A DNA stretch of 64,000 nt. Source: Ancylomarina longa. GTDB taxonomy: Bacteria > Bacteroidota > Bacteroidia > Bacteroidales > Marinifilaceae. The notes beneath the pieces are model-generated. The model had not been told where the DNA came from, ran no database searches, and saw only the letters and a program-made list of their open reading frames with translations. Of the stretch, positions 8,559-18,613 are shown one piece after another. Both the position numbers and the translations under genes were made by a program. Location of the stretch: positions 92,670 through 156,669 of the forward strand of contig NZ_RJJX01000007.1 in the NCBI RefSeq assembly GCF_003996985.1, read 5' to 3'. The number at the start of each line of letters is the position of its first letter. The first letter of the stretch is position 1.

Positions 8559-11500
8559 ATGAGTAAATTGGGGTATGTGTGGTTCTGTGTTTCTTTAATT
8601 ATTCTGTCCAATTTTAGTTCCATTGCTCAACAATATAGTTTCAAAAATTATTCGCTTGAAGAGGGGCTTCCTCAGTCAGAAGTTTTCTCTCTTATTCAGG
8701 ATAAGAAAGGAAATTTATGGCTTGGCACAAATGGTGGTGGGATTTCCAGATTTAACGGACAGACTTTTGTTAATTATAACAAAAGAAATGGCTTAGCGGA
8801 TAATAATATCAGGGCGCTACTTCAGGATAGTAAGGAAAATTTATGGATAGGAACCAGTATTGGAATTTCCAGTTTTAATGGGGTTTCATTTCGAAATTAC
8901 AATCGGAATGATAGTCTGCCTAATGCTATCTATTTCCAAATTGCAGAGGATCAGGAAGGAAGAATTTGGACTTTTGGTGTTAATCAAAAGTCCAGATACC
9001 TCATGTATCAAAAAAGAGGGAGATTTGTAAATTTTCTTACAGAACATTCGGAAATAGAGGAAAACAATCAAGTCTTTGGCATTTTTATGACACATGAAGG
9101 CGAACTCTTTATTATAACTCAAAATACACTTTACTCCTTCTTCAAAAATAAACTCACCAAATCAAATTATAATAATATACCTGAATTTCAAGGGCAAATA
9201 ATTGCCCCAGCACTTCAAGATACCACAAATCAATTGTGGTTTAGGAACTTTGTGCCTGGGTTTGGAACTCAAATATTCAAAATGCAAAATGGGAAACCAT
9301 CCAGAATAAATTTACCAAGCTCTATTTCACCACTTAATCTGGGAAATATCACGCTAGACTCCGATCAGAGATTATGGATCAGTATATTGGGAGCGGGTGT
9401 ACTGGTAATTAACGGCAAGAAATCCGTGCTTATTGATGAAGGTAAAGGTCTCGTTAACCCTTATGTGAATTCAATAATTGAGGATCGGGAGGGTAATATT
9501 TGGTTAACAACCAATGGAAATGGACTCATTAAATATGGCAACAACAAATTTCTTTCACTTGATTTTACAAAAACTATAGGTGGTGATATTGTTCGTGCGA
9601 TCATCCAGGATTCTAAGGGAAATTATTGGTTTGCCATTGGCGGCAAAGGAGTGATTCGATACAATAAGAAAAAGCAAGATGTCTTTACCGCTCAAAATCA
9701 CAGAGGATTAATCAATGTAAGAGACTTTTTGGAATTGCCAAACGGTAATATTTTAATGGCAAGCTTTAATGGATTGCTAGAATTTAATGGCATTAACTTT
9801 AAAGATGTTTCTCAAAAATATGGCTTACCAACTGGTTCAGGAGTTTTTGACATGGAATTAAAGCATGGTGAGTTATGGATTGCTACGCAGGCAAATGGAG
9901 TAATCCATTACGATAAGAAAAATAGGAGAACCGTGATTAATACTCAAAATAATGCACTAAAAGTTAATCGGATTACAAAGATTTTTATTGATTCCAAAAA
10001 ACGAGCATGGTTTGCAAATTTCCAAGGTGTATCTATGTATGATGGTACAAAAGTTGTTAATTATGATGAAACTAATGGACTCAACAATAAATGGGTAATG
10101 CAGGTTAGTGAAGATACCTTAGGTAGAATATGGGTTGCAACTTTTAGTGGCGGTATTAATATATGGGATGGAAGAAAATGGACATATCTAACCTCCGAAA
10201 ATGGGTTAAGTTCTGATATTGCTTATTCAATACTTACTGATAAAGATGGAGCTATTTGGGTGGGTGCTCAAAATGGTGTAGATCATATTAATTATAGCTC
10301 ATCGGGGCAAATTACTTCAATTAAAAATTACAATAAATTTGATGGTTTTATTGGTATTGAGAACAACGGAGCATGTAATTATATAGATTCCAAACAAAAT
10401 TTATGGTTCGGAACCATCAAAGGTGCCATGATGTTTAATCCATCTAAAGATCAAATTAATCCAAATCCACCCATTATTCAATTAACAGATATTAAACTTT
10501 TCTTTAAAAAAGTAAATTGGAGAGATGAAAAATATAGTCAGTGTTTGTGTGGCGTAAATCCATGGTTTCCACTTCCACAGGATCTACAGCTAACTCACGA
10601 CATGCATCATTTAACTTTTAAATTTGAGGCTTTAAGCTACAAAGCTCCGGAAAAAGTTAAATATCAATGGAAATTGGAAGGTTTGGATCAGAATTGGTCT
10701 CCTGTTAGCTCTAAGAAAGAAGCAACCTATTCCAGAATTCCTCCGGGAGAATACACTTTTAAGATTAAAGCCTCAAACAGCGATGGTGTATGGACTCCCA
10801 ATGCATACGAATATCACTTTCTGATACTTCCGCCTTGGTATAATACTTGGTGGGCTATAAGTTTGGGTATTGTATTTGTATTCTTATCTGTCTATTTGAT
10901 GGTACAAATTCGCATACGAAACATTCAGCAGAAAAAAATAGAATTAGAAGATTTGGTTGAATTGAAGACCCATAAAATCAGTTCGCAGAAATCTGAAATT
11001 GAATCACAAAACGGCGAATTGGAGAGACAGAAAGGTGAAATAGTTCGACAATCAAAACGCCTGCAAAAATCATATATGAACCTTATTCATTTAAATGATA
11101 TTGGAAAAATGATAACTGCAAATTTATCTGTTGAAAAAATAATCGATGCGGTTTATGAATCGGTTAATGAATTAATGGATGCTTCTATTTTCGGAATTGG
11201 AATTTATCAGAAAGAAAAAAAATCTCTATTATTCCCACGCATAAAAGAAGAAGGAGCAAATCTAGATTCCGTTGAATTTAAATTAGAAGACGAATCACGA
11301 CTTGCAGTGTATTGCTATAATAGCAAAAAAGAGGTTTTCATTACTGATTTGGAAAACGAATACCACAAGTATATCACCAAACTCATCCCTGTGGAGAAGA
11401 CAAGAACTCCTAAATCTGTAATTTACCTGCCTCTACGTGTAAAAAATAAAATTATTGGTGTAATTACAGTTCAAAGCTTTGTAAAACATGCATATCAGGA

Positions 11501-12356
11501 ATATCATTTATCCTTACTGCAAAATATAGGTGTATATGCCAGCATCGCTATTGAAAATGCTCAGTCTTTCCAGAAAATTGAGTTTCAAAGCAAACGGCTG
11601 CAAAAAGCAAATAAAAATATAAGAACTCAAAAAGAAGAAATTGAACAAAAAAACACAGAACTGACGGATCTCAATCAGGAAAAAAATCATTTAATTGGCA
11701 TCATTGCTCATGATTTAAAAAATCCGCTTACATCTACAATTTCCATCACAGAGTATTTAAAAGATAAGTTGAAGCATAATAATCATTCGGAGGATTTTGA
11801 GAATGTGAGCTTCATGCTTAACTCTCTTCATCGAATGAATAACATGATCAGTAATATTTTGGATATAGGAATGATTGAATCAAATGCGATTCATTTACAA
11901 TTAGAGAAAACAAATCTAAAGAAATTAATGGAAGTAGTAAACTTAAATTTTAAGGATCACTTAAAGAAAAAACAACTAAGCCTAAAAATTGATGCACATG
12001 ATACTTATGCCTTAGTTGATCCAAATTACATGACTCAAGTGTACGAAAACTTAATTTCAAATGCTATAAAATACTCCCCTAGCAATAAAAAAATACAGGT
12101 GAAAATATGGGAAGAAGGTGAAATAATCAGATCAGTTGTCAGTGATCAAGGGCCAGGTATCTCTAAAGAAGAACAGAAAAAACTTTTCGGAAAATTCCAG
12201 GTTTTGAGTACAAAACCAACGGGAGGAGAAAAATCAACAGGTTTGGGTTTATCCATTGTTAAAAAATATGTAGATGCTATGAATGGTAAAGTTTGGTGTG
12301 AAAGCGAACCTGGAAATGGTGCGAACTTCTTTATAGATATTAAGAAAGCAGTATAA
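8559..12356 (+). CDS. two-component-propeller sensor histidine kinase with GAF domain
   Basis: 1265-residue sensor kinase. A signal peptide (residues 1-23, ending SSIAQQ) precedes a periplasmic region of reg_prop beta-propeller repeats to about residue 640 (recurring DxxGxxWxGT-type units such as DKKGNLWLGTNGGGISRF), then a Y_Y_Y domain (about 690-755), one transmembrane helix (about 765-785), a coiled coil, a GAF domain (about 850-1000), a second coiled coil, HisKA with H1051 in IIAHDLKNPL, and HATPase_c (NLISNAIKYS, DQGPGIS, STGLGLSIVKKYV). Unlike classic hybrid systems it has no receiver or AraC domain, so its response regulator is elsewhere. The ligand is unknown; polysaccharide sensing is common for this architecture, but the hydE/hydG setting raises other options. 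Confidence 0.93.
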   Translation: MSKLGYVWFCVSLIILSNFSSIAQQYSFKNYSLEEGLPQSEVFSLIQDKKGNLWLGTNGGGISRFNGQTFVNYNKRNGLADNNIRALLQDSKENLWIGTSIGISSFNGVSFRNYNRNDSLPNAIYFQIAEDQEGRIWTFGVNQKSRYLMYQKRGRFVNFLTEHSEIEENNQVFGIFMTHEGELFIITQNTLYSFFKNKLTKSNYNNIPEFQGQIIAPALQDTTNQLWFRNFVPGFGTQIFKMQNGKPSRINLPSSISPLNLGNITLDSDQRLWISILGAGVLVINGKKSVLIDEGKGLVNPYVNSIIEDREGNIWLTTNGNGLIKYGNNKFLSLDFTKTIGGDIVRAIIQDSKGNYWFAIGGKGVIRYNKKKQDVFTAQNHRGLINVRDFLELPNGNILMASFNGLLEFNGINFKDVSQKYGLPTGSGVFDMELKHGELWIATQANGVIHYDKKNRRTVINTQNNALKVNRITKIFIDSKKRAWFANFQGVSMYDGTKVVNYDETNGLNNKWVMQVSEDTLGRIWVATFSGGINIWDGRKWTYLTSENGLSSDIAYSILTDKDGAIWVGAQNGVDHINYSSSGQITSIKNYNKFDGFIGIENNGACNYIDSKQNLWFGTIKGAMMFNPSKDQINPNPPIIQLTDIKLFFKKVNWRDEKYSQCLCGVNPWFPLPQDLQLTHDMHHLTFKFEALSYKAPEKVKYQWKLEGLDQNWSPVSSKKEATYSRIPPGEYTFKIKASNSDGVWTPNAYEYHFLILPPWYNTWWAISLGIVFVFLSVYLMVQIRIRNIQQKKIELEDLVELKTHKISSQKSEIESQNGELERQKGEIVRQSKRLQKSYMNLIHLNDIGKMITANLSVEKIIDAVYESVNELMDASIFGIGIYQKEKKSLLFPRIKEEGANLDSVEFKLEDESRLAVYCYNSKKEVFITDLENEYHKYITKLIPVEKTRTPKSVIYLPLRVKNKIIGVITVQSFVKHAYQEYHLSLLQNIGVYASIAIENAQSFQKIEFQSKRLQKANKNIRTQKEEIEQKNTELTDLNQEKNHLIGIIAHDLKNPLTSTISITEYLKDKLKHNNHSEDFENVSFMLNSLHRMNNMISNILDIGMIESNAIHLQLEKTNLKKLMEVVNLNFKDHLKKKQLSLKIDAHDTYALVDPNYMTQVYENLISNAIKYSPSNKKIQVKIWEEGEIIRSVVSDQGPGISKEEQKKLFGKFQVLSTKPTGGEKSTGLGLSIVKKYVDAMNGKVWCESEPGNGANFFIDIKKAV

Positions 12357-12380
12357 ACTATCACTAAAAATTTCAAAAGA

Positions 12381-12410
12381 AAAGCCCGATTTTAAATCGG
12401 GCTTTTTTTT
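12381..12410. terminator. bidirectional terminator
   Basis: A 10-bp perfect stem (AAAGCCCGAT / ATCGGGCTTT) with a five-base loop and T runs on both strands separates the convergent sensor kinase gene (+) and the TM1266-type gene (-). Confidence 0.92.
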
Positions 12411-12413
12411 CAG

Positions 12414-12677
12414 CTATGATTGAAAAAACATATGTTGAATTTCAACACCTTCAATCATGTAAATTTCTTTCTCAAACCGGTTCATATCCTCTTCATTTCC
12501 TACCACCTGAATAAATATCAATCCATAAGGATAATTTTGCCGGTCTTCCACATCGTAAATTCCTAGTCTAGTCTTGATGGAATTCACATAACGAGCAAGG
12601 ATTTTCTGAATACATCCATCTTCTTTTTCCTTGTCCCTAATCAGAATACCAAAGATTCGAATTGTTGAGGAAATCAT
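12414..12677 (-). CDS. TM1266-family iron-only hydrogenase system regulator
   Basis: 87-residue ACT/NikR-like alpha-beta protein. The pattern TIRIFGILIRDKEKEDGCIQ, then YVNSIKTRLGIYD and GVEIQHMFF matches the TM1266 family, which is annotated as a putative iron-only hydrogenase system regulator and usually sits beside hydE, hydF or hydG. It lies 83 bases downstream of hydG on the same strand and shares a bidirectional terminator with the propeller kinase, so it is probably co-transcribed with hydG. No DNA-binding motif is visible; the regulatory role is family annotation, not evidence from this sequence. Confidence 0.85.
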   Translation of the reverse strand: MISSTIRIFGILIRDKEKEDGCIQKILARYVNSIKTRLGIYDVEDRQNYPYGLIFIQVVGNEEDMNRFEKEIYMIEGVEIQHMFFQS

Positions 12678-12760
12678 AGTAAAGAATTTTGAGTAACATT
12701 ACAGATTTGCAATAAGTTACAAAAAATGTGTATCCTTAGTCAATATACAACATCAATAAT

Positions 12761-14194
12761 TTAAAAATAAAGATCCCTCTCTCCTGCTTTCACTAATTTT
12801 AAGCGATCCAATAAATCATCAATCTTCTGAATATCCTTTAATTCTTTTATTTTCACATCAATTAACTGATATCCTTTTTCCTTAACCTCACTTGTAGCAT
12901 AATCTTCAAGATACTCTGCCAAGGTTAATATTGCATTTTGAGCACAATATCGTTTGATAAAACCAGGTACCGAAAATTCCATAAAATGTTCACCGGTTCT
13001 TCCTTTACGATAGCATGCAGTACAAAATGATGGTAGATATTGCTTTTCAATTAACTCGTCGATAACTTCTGCTAAACTTCGGGTATCCCCAATTTCAAAT
13101 TGTTCCATCTCCAAATCCTGCTTCTTTGCAGAATCCTCAGAATAACCACCTAGCTGAATATTTGTGCCTGCATCAATCTGAGAAACTCCTAATCGGATAA
13201 CTTCCTCCCGAAGTTCCTGTGGTTCTCTTGCCGTAAGAATCAAACCTGTATATGGTACTGCAAGTCTTAAAATAGCAACCAAACGGACAAAATCCTCATC
13301 ACTTACTTCATACTTTTCATCAATATTAGAATCGGAAGCGGCCTTTACTCTCGGAAATGATATTGTATGCGGGCCAACATTATAGCATGCCTCGAAATGA
13401 TTCACATGACGTAAAAGACCAAGAACTTCGTACTTCCAATCATACAAACCAAAAAGTGCGCCAATACCCACATCATCTATTAAAGCTTCCTGTGCCCTAT
13501 CCAAACCTGTCAAACGCCAATTAAAATCTTTCTTTTTACCACTTATATGATATTTCGCATATGCTTCCCGATGATAAGTCTCCTGAAATATCTGGTAAGT
13601 ACCAATTCCAGCTTCTTTTACTTTTTTATAACCTTCGACATCAAGTGGAGCTGCATTAATATTTACTCTTCTAATCTCCCCATTAGCTGATTTCACCTTA
13701 TATACAGAACGAACAGAGTCTGCAATAAAATCGGCATCATACATAGGGTGCTCACCATAAACCAAAATGAGTCTTTTTTGCCCGGTATCCTCCAATGCCT
13801 TCACCTCCATCTTAATTTGCTCATCAGACAAGGTAATACGATGCTGTTTTTTATTGGAAGCCCTAAACCCACAATAAGTGCAATTATTTACACATTTATT
13901 ACCAATGTAGAGCGGAGCAAAAATAACGATTCTATCTCCATAAACTTTTTCCTTTAAAGTTCTGGCTCCCGCTTTAATCTCCTCGATTAATTCAGGATCT
14001 TCGGCTTTTAATAAAACTGCAGTTTCTTGAAGACTTAATCGATTTTTCGCCAATGACTTTTTAATAATTGCACGAACATTATCGGCACTTACCTGGGTAT
14101 TATTTAAAATCTCCCAAATTTCCGATTCATCTATGAAAGGTTTCATTCTTTCATCCTTAATCCGATACTCCTGAGGTTTGTAAATCATTTTCAT
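12761..14194 (-). CDS. hydG: [FeFe]-hydrogenase maturase HydG (tyrosine lyase, radical SAM)
   Basis: Radical SAM tyrosine lyase that makes CO and cyanide for the H-cluster. The radical-SAM motif CVNNCTYC (C101, C105, C108 in this numbering) is followed by the ThiH/HydG core, and the C-terminus has the auxiliary cluster motif CTACYRKGRTGEHFM with a later cysteine in KRYCAQN, which distinguishes HydG from ThiH. The longest frame begins at a GTG (14242), but the ATG at 14194 (or 14188, preceded by AGGATG) gives the family-typical 475-477 residues, so I use 14194. A TM1266-type gene follows on the same strand. Upstream lies the terminator of the beta-barrel/DUF4270 pair. Confidence 0.95.
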   Translation of the reverse strand: MKMIYKPQEYRIKDERMKPFIDESEIWEILNNTQVSADNVRAIIKKSLAKNRLSLQETAVLLKAEDPELIEEIKAGARTLKEKVYGDRIVIFAPLYIGNKCVNNCTYCGFRASNKKQHRITLSDEQIKMEVKALEDTGQKRLILVYGEHPMYDADFIADSVRSVYKVKSANGEIRRVNINAAPLDVEGYKKVKEAGIGTYQIFQETYHREAYAKYHISGKKKDFNWRLTGLDRAQEALIDDVGIGALFGLYDWKYEVLGLLRHVNHFEACYNVGPHTISFPRVKAASDSNIDEKYEVSDEDFVRLVAILRLAVPYTGLILTAREPQELREEVIRLGVSQIDAGTNIQLGGYSEDSAKKQDLEMEQFEIGDTRSLAEVIDELIEKQYLPSFCTACYRKGRTGEHFMEFSVPGFIKRYCAQNAILTLAEYLEDYATSEVKEKGYQLIDVKIKELKDIQKIDDLLDRLKLVKAGERDLYF

Positions 14195-14343
14195 CCTATA
14201 CGCTGTATATGTCTCGGGAAAAACCAATTGCCTCAATTTCACCCGTGTAGTTTGTTAATTTTCACTTCAAAATTAATCAATATTCTTTTCAATCCTCAAA
14301 AAAATAGAGTTTAAGATCTAATATTTTCCATTTAAGAATGAAT

Positions 14344-14378
14344 CAAAAAAAAGTCCAAAACAAATATTGCTTTGGACT
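14344..14378 (-). terminator. terminator of the DUF4270/beta-barrel operon
   Basis: On the minus strand AGTCCAAA pairs with TTTGGACT across an 11-base loop and is followed by seven T; it starts about 30 bases after the beta-barrel gene stop. Confidence 0.88.
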
Positions 14379-14407
14379 CTTAATATCATTAGAAATTATC
14401 AGATCTT

Positions 14408-15682
14408 TTATTGATATTTTCGTTTTACAAACCATCTTTCGAACAAGCTTAACTCCAGAGTAAACTTTCCGTAATCTTCGCGAATATTGTCATTTGAAGT
14501 TGTTCCCATCTGTCCAAATTCAAAAGCAATATTTATCATTCCTTTTTGTTTTGCCATTGGAATACCTAGTCCAAAACTTAAACCTCTGGTTTTAATTCTA
14601 TCATTCTGTACTGATATATAACCTGTATCATAAAAAGCACCTAATCGATAGGTGAGTTTTTTCAAGAACTTGGTAGCGTAGCCATCATTAGCAATATAAT
14701 TCATTCCAAAACTATATCTATTTCTATCTACGAAATTATTTGAATTGGTAAAAATTTTGGTATCACTCCATTGCTCATGAGAATAATCTGCTCCTAACCA
14801 CAATTGTTTATTTTTAGTCATTCCAACACCAAAACCATACGACAACGGCACATCGAATGTACCACGATCCAACGTGTTTTTATAAACCGTATCACCTAGA
14901 TTAGATTGATAATTGGTAACGTATAATTTACGTTTGGAACTAATGCCTTGTTTAGGTTGAAAATTAGCACCCACAGTTAATTCCCAATCCTTCAATAACT
15001 GATGCCCATACTGTAATCCAAAACTAGCATAAACACCTCGAGAAATCAATTGCTGCTGGCTGGAATACACATAAGAGCTTCTCTCCAAAGTCAAATTCTC
15101 ATTAGAAGTATTATTCCCGAATAAAAAAATCCCATTAACACCCAAAGACAAATTTTTAAAAAGGGACACTCCAGTACTCCAGACAAACTTATTTAAACCA
15201 CCAGTTCCTGACAAAGAACGTTGGTAGAACTCATTTGTGCCACCAGCAACCTGTTCCTTAGTGGCAATATCATATCCAACATTAGTATATGGAACCAAAG
15301 CTATTGCGGTTGCTACAGAAGGAGAAATTCTAAAACCAAATGATAGTTCTGAAAAGTTATTATCGTGAAATGTATCAGATTTTCCTTTCTGATTCATGAT
15401 AGACGTTTTGGATGTCAATCCTACATTAAAGACAAATTTCATGCTATCAAGACTTGTCAATGATGCCGGGTTATTAATATTTAAATTACTTCCTCCTCGA
15501 TATGCCAAATTTGTACCTCCTAGTGCAGCTGCTTTACCATTTACAGGTTGACTAATTTCACCCAAGCCATAGTAGGAATAAGGAGAGGATGTATTATTCT
15601 GTGCAAAGGCTGAGCTACTACCCAGCAAAACAAGCACAAAAATAAAAGCAGAAATGAAATTCTTGTTATTTCTGTACCACAT
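14408..15682 (-). CDS. outer-membrane beta-barrel protein
   Basis: 424-residue exported protein. A signal peptide ends at SSAFAQ (about residue 28); the mature part starts with NNTSSPYSYYGLGEISQP and continues with ALGGTNLAYRGGSNLNINNPASLTSL, a pattern of the FadL/PorV-like barrel proteins of Bacteroidota, then alternating aromatic beta strands up to a C-terminal LFERWFVKRKYQ. The start codon lies inside the end of the DUF4270 gene (17-base overlap), so the two are translationally coupled. This barrel plus DUF4270 lipoprotein pairing suggests a shared envelope function, but the function is not known. Confidence 0.8.
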   Translation of the reverse strand: MWYRNNKNFISAFIFVLVLLGSSSAFAQNNTSSPYSYYGLGEISQPVNGKAAALGGTNLAYRGGSNLNINNPASLTSLDSMKFVFNVGLTSKTSIMNQKGKSDTFHDNNFSELSFGFRISPSVATAIALVPYTNVGYDIATKEQVAGGTNEFYQRSLSGTGGLNKFVWSTGVSLFKNLSLGVNGIFLFGNNTSNENLTLERSSYVYSSQQQLISRGVYASFGLQYGHQLLKDWELTVGANFQPKQGISSKRKLYVTNYQSNLGDTVYKNTLDRGTFDVPLSYGFGVGMTKNKQLWLGADYSHEQWSDTKIFTNSNNFVDRNRYSFGMNYIANDGYATKFLKKLTYRLGAFYDTGYISVQNDRIKTRGLSFGLGIPMAKQKGMINIAFEFGQMGTTSNDNIREDYGKFTLELSLFERWFVKRKYQ

Positions 15683-17015
15683 ATGTCGCTCTTAATTTAA
15701 ATTCGAAATCTGATTTATGATCATTTGTCAATACAATTCTATCTGTAGAAGAACTCAAAGATTCCGTAGGTAATGAAATCAATAAACCTTCATCTTCATC
15801 CAATCCAGCAGACAATCTGCTATTGACATAGTTGGTAACATCAAAACTATAATAAGACCCTTCCTGATATTCATTATCCAAACGAAATTGCGAAGTTAAT
15901 GGTACATTATTAGTTGGATTAGATAGCAATAGTAATAAATGATTTTCTTCGTCTGTTACATATAGATTAAAACTAGCCGGCAAGGGATATAGTTCATCGC
16001 TGTAAGTTCCCGGCTCAGGATAAAATACAAGTTCTGCACTTAAAAGTGAGCCTGACTTTCCAATCTTAGATAATTCATTCAAATGAGGAATTCTTATTTT
16101 TGTCATCAAACCTATCCCTCCTTGCATGAAAGTGAGATTATTTGTCTGTTCTGATGGTAAATCAAATTCACGGTCAACTAAATCCTCCAATAAAGTTCCG
16201 GTTCTATCCGACTTATAGTTTGAAAAAATGAACGGACTAGCACCTGCTGGGAAATCATGATGTAAATCTTTCCCGGAATTTTCTCCGCTAATTTCGTGAT
16301 AATACAATCGAATATTAAACAGAGTATCTGAAGTTTTAAAATTTAGAATAGCTGCATCATCATTATCCCCTGGCCGCAATGATATACCTTCTAAGAAGTT
16401 TTCCCACTCATTAACACTTTTCATGATATCATCATGATCTTCTGCCATCTCAATCAATTTCTTGCCGAAATCATCAGATAATTTAATTCGCAAATTATAC
16501 TTTTTCCCATTCTTCGTTCTTAATGGGCGAGCTTCAAAGGTCTTTTCTCCCAATGGTTCAGAATCAATAGCAAAATCATCGACATTATAAAGTTTGCCAT
16601 TATCATTCAGCTTTATTTCCTCTGTTACACGATGGACTGAAATCGTCTGAGTCTTGAGGGTGTCACCATAAAACTTCTTATCAAAATAAGTAATCAAAAC
16701 AATCGAATCAAAAACAGGGTCATTACTTTTTTCTAATGTTAGTCCCCCTCCTAGTCCAATTTTTGTAAAACCAGTTGCTTTCACAACACCAAAATACGGA
16801 TCGACATATTGACCAACCGTAATAACACTTGTACCAGATGTAGCTAAAGAATCCACGATCACCGTGGATGCATTAATAGTAAATGTATCAATAAGCCGAA
16901 CATCTGTAGAATTATCAATCAAATTGTTACCTAACTCGTGTTCGACAAAGCCATCAGTATTGCAACTTGCAAGAAAGACTGAAAGGAATAATAAATAGAA
17001 ACTAATTTTGTACAT
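15666..17015 (-). CDS. DUF4270 family lipoprotein
   Basis: 449-residue lipoprotein: signal peptide MYKISFYLLFLSVFLASC with lipobox LASC (Cys18), then NTDGFVEHELGNNLID and the TFTINASTVIVDSLATSG segment characteristic of DUF4270. The reading frame extends two codons to a TTG at 17021, but ATG at 17015 gives the better signal peptide. The body is mostly beta strands and acidic. It overlaps the beta-barrel gene downstream by 17 bases and is divergent from the kelch lipoprotein, with a 351-base intergenic region between. Function unknown. Confidence 0.85.
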   Translation of the reverse strand: MYKISFYLLFLSVFLASCNTDGFVEHELGNNLIDNSTDVRLIDTFTINASTVIVDSLATSGTSVITVGQYVDPYFGVVKATGFTKIGLGGGLTLEKSNDPVFDSIVLITYFDKKFYGDTLKTQTISVHRVTEEIKLNDNGKLYNVDDFAIDSEPLGEKTFEARPLRTKNGKKYNLRIKLSDDFGKKLIEMAEDHDDIMKSVNEWENFLEGISLRPGDNDDAAILNFKTSDTLFNIRLYYHEISGENSGKDLHHDFPAGASPFIFSNYKSDRTGTLLEDLVDREFDLPSEQTNNLTFMQGGIGLMTKIRIPHLNELSKIGKSGSLLSAELVFYPEPGTYSDELYPLPASFNLYVTDEENHLLLLLSNPTNNVPLTSQFRLDNEYQEGSYYSFDVTNYVNSRLSAGLDEDEGLLISLPTESLSSSTDRIVLTNDHKSDFEFKLRATYVVQK

Positions 17016-17366
17016 ATTCAAATATTGAAATAAAAAAGTCCAACAAATAAAGGCAAAACCAAGGTAGGATTGAACTTTTCTAGATATACTAATTCAGATT
17101 ATCGGACAAATGTAATTAAAATATCGACAAACGCGATATTGCATTCTAAATTGTTAAATTTTCTAAATTAATACACGTATTTTTTCAATTCTAAAACCAA
17201 TAATTTAGTTTTTTATTTATATTTGTCGATCAGATAAATCAGCCAGTTATTTAACGAAGTAATTACATCTTGTTTTATACGGCAAAAGTCCGGCATATTT
17301 GGAACTACCAAACAACTTATATTACAACCGGATCTGAAACAAATTTAACTTTGAAAAATCATAAAA
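17016..17366. other. divergent intergenic region, no gene
   Basis: 351 AT-rich bases between the divergent DUF4270 and kelch lipoprotein genes. The only promoter-like element I see is TATATTTG at 17218-17225, which fits the TAnnTTTG -7 box of Bacteroidota on the plus strand, but no TTTG box sits at the right distance, so it is weak. No coding signal or repeat is visible. Confidence 0.4.
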
Positions 17367-18392
17367 ATGAGACAAAGATTTTTATTAGGAATTATTGCAA
17401 TTTTCTCTATCCTAACCAGCTGTAGTAGTGGCAGTAGTTTGGATGGCAACTGGATAAAACGCTCTAGTTATGCTGGTCGTGTTCGAAGCAACGCTGTTTG
17501 CTTTGTTATTGGCGATTACGCATATGTTGGAACAGGATATGATGGAGATGATCGTTTAGTCGATTTTAGAAAATACAATGCAGAATTAGATCGTTGGTCT
17601 GATTCTAATGGGGCGGATGCAGTTCCAGCTTTCCCAGGTTTAGCACGTCAATCTGCTGTTGGTTTTGCAGCAGGAGGAAAAGGATTCGTAGGAACCGGAT
17701 TTGATGGTGATATAACCAGATTATCTGATTTTTGGGAATTCGATCCAGATAGCAAAACATGGACTCAGATTGCAGACCTACCAGGTGGTGCCAGACAAGA
17801 AGCTGTTGCTTTCGGAATTGGAAATTTTGGATATGTAGGAACAGGTTACGGATTCCTTGATGGTGATGACAAAAATGAATTGAAAGACTTCTGGAAATTA
17901 GATGCTACAACCGGAGTTTGGAGCAGCATAGGATTTAGTGGTGAGAAAGTTCGTGGAGCTTCAGCTTTTGTAATCGACAATAAAGCCTATGTTTGTTTAG
18001 GTAGAAGTAATGGTATTGCTGTTAATGATAATTGGGAATTCAATCCGGATTCAGATACCTGGACAAAGAAAACTGATCTTGATGATGATAATATTGATAA
18101 GGATGGCAATATTCTTCGTTACAACGCTGCTACTTTCGTAATTGGTGGAAAAGGCTATGTAGCTTCAGGTAGCAATGGTTTCCTTAAAAGAGATGTTTGG
18201 GAATACGACCCATCAAAAGACGATTGGGTAGAAAGAACTTCATTGGAAGCAGAAGTTGCCTCTAGAGAATATGCTGTTGGTTTTAGTTTAAACAACAGAG
18301 GATTTATTGCAACAGGTAGTTCTTCTGGTTTAAGATTAGATGATGTTTGGGAATTCAACCCTACAATGGAAGAAGTAGATACTGACAATTAA
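17367..18392 (+). CDS. kelch-repeat lipoprotein
   Basis: 341-residue lipoprotein with a lipobox ILTSC near residue 19 followed by a serine/glycine linker. It contains about six kelch-type repeats of roughly 45-50 residues, each with the pattern A-x-x-F-x-I-G/N-x-x-G/A-Y-V-x-T-G-x-G and a WEFDP or WEYDP strand (for example GKGFVGTGFDGD and DFWEFDPDSKTW), predicted to close into one six-bladed beta-propeller. It is followed by its own terminator and then the DUF4907 gene. In Bacteroidota kelch lipoproteins, DUF4270 and DUF4907 often share loci, so a common envelope role is likely, but unproven. Confidence 0.88.
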   Translation: MRQRFLLGIIAIFSILTSCSSGSSLDGNWIKRSSYAGRVRSNAVCFVIGDYAYVGTGYDGDDRLVDFRKYNAELDRWSDSNGADAVPAFPGLARQSAVGFAAGGKGFVGTGFDGDITRLSDFWEFDPDSKTWTQIADLPGGARQEAVAFGIGNFGYVGTGYGFLDGDDKNELKDFWKLDATTGVWSSIGFSGEKVRGASAFVIDNKAYVCLGRSNGIAVNDNWEFNPDSDTWTKKTDLDDDNIDKDGNILRYNAATFVIGGKGYVASGSNGFLKRDVWEYDPSKDDWVERTSLEAEVASREYAVGFSLNNRGFIATGSSSGLRLDDVWEFNPTMEEVDTDN

Positions 18393-18410
18393 AATCTAAT
18401 AATATCAAAA

Positions 18411-18447
18411 AAGGCTTGTAAAAATTAATTACAAGCCTTTTTTATTT
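18411..18447 (+). terminator. terminator after kelch lipoprotein
   Basis: Perfect 10-bp stem AAGGCTTGTA / TACAAGCCTT with a nine-base loop followed by TTTTATTT, 19 bases after the stop codon. Confidence 0.92.
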
Positions 18448-18613
18448 GGTGGCTATCGCTTCAAAAAAATGAAGCAAATAAATCTAAATATAGCCTGCTT
18501 TATTAATTTTGAGAAAGGAATTCATCTATGATCTAATAAGTGTTGTGTTTTACACAGAGAGATGATTACATAGTATATTCCAACGGATCAACAAAAAATC
18601 AAATTATACCCAA

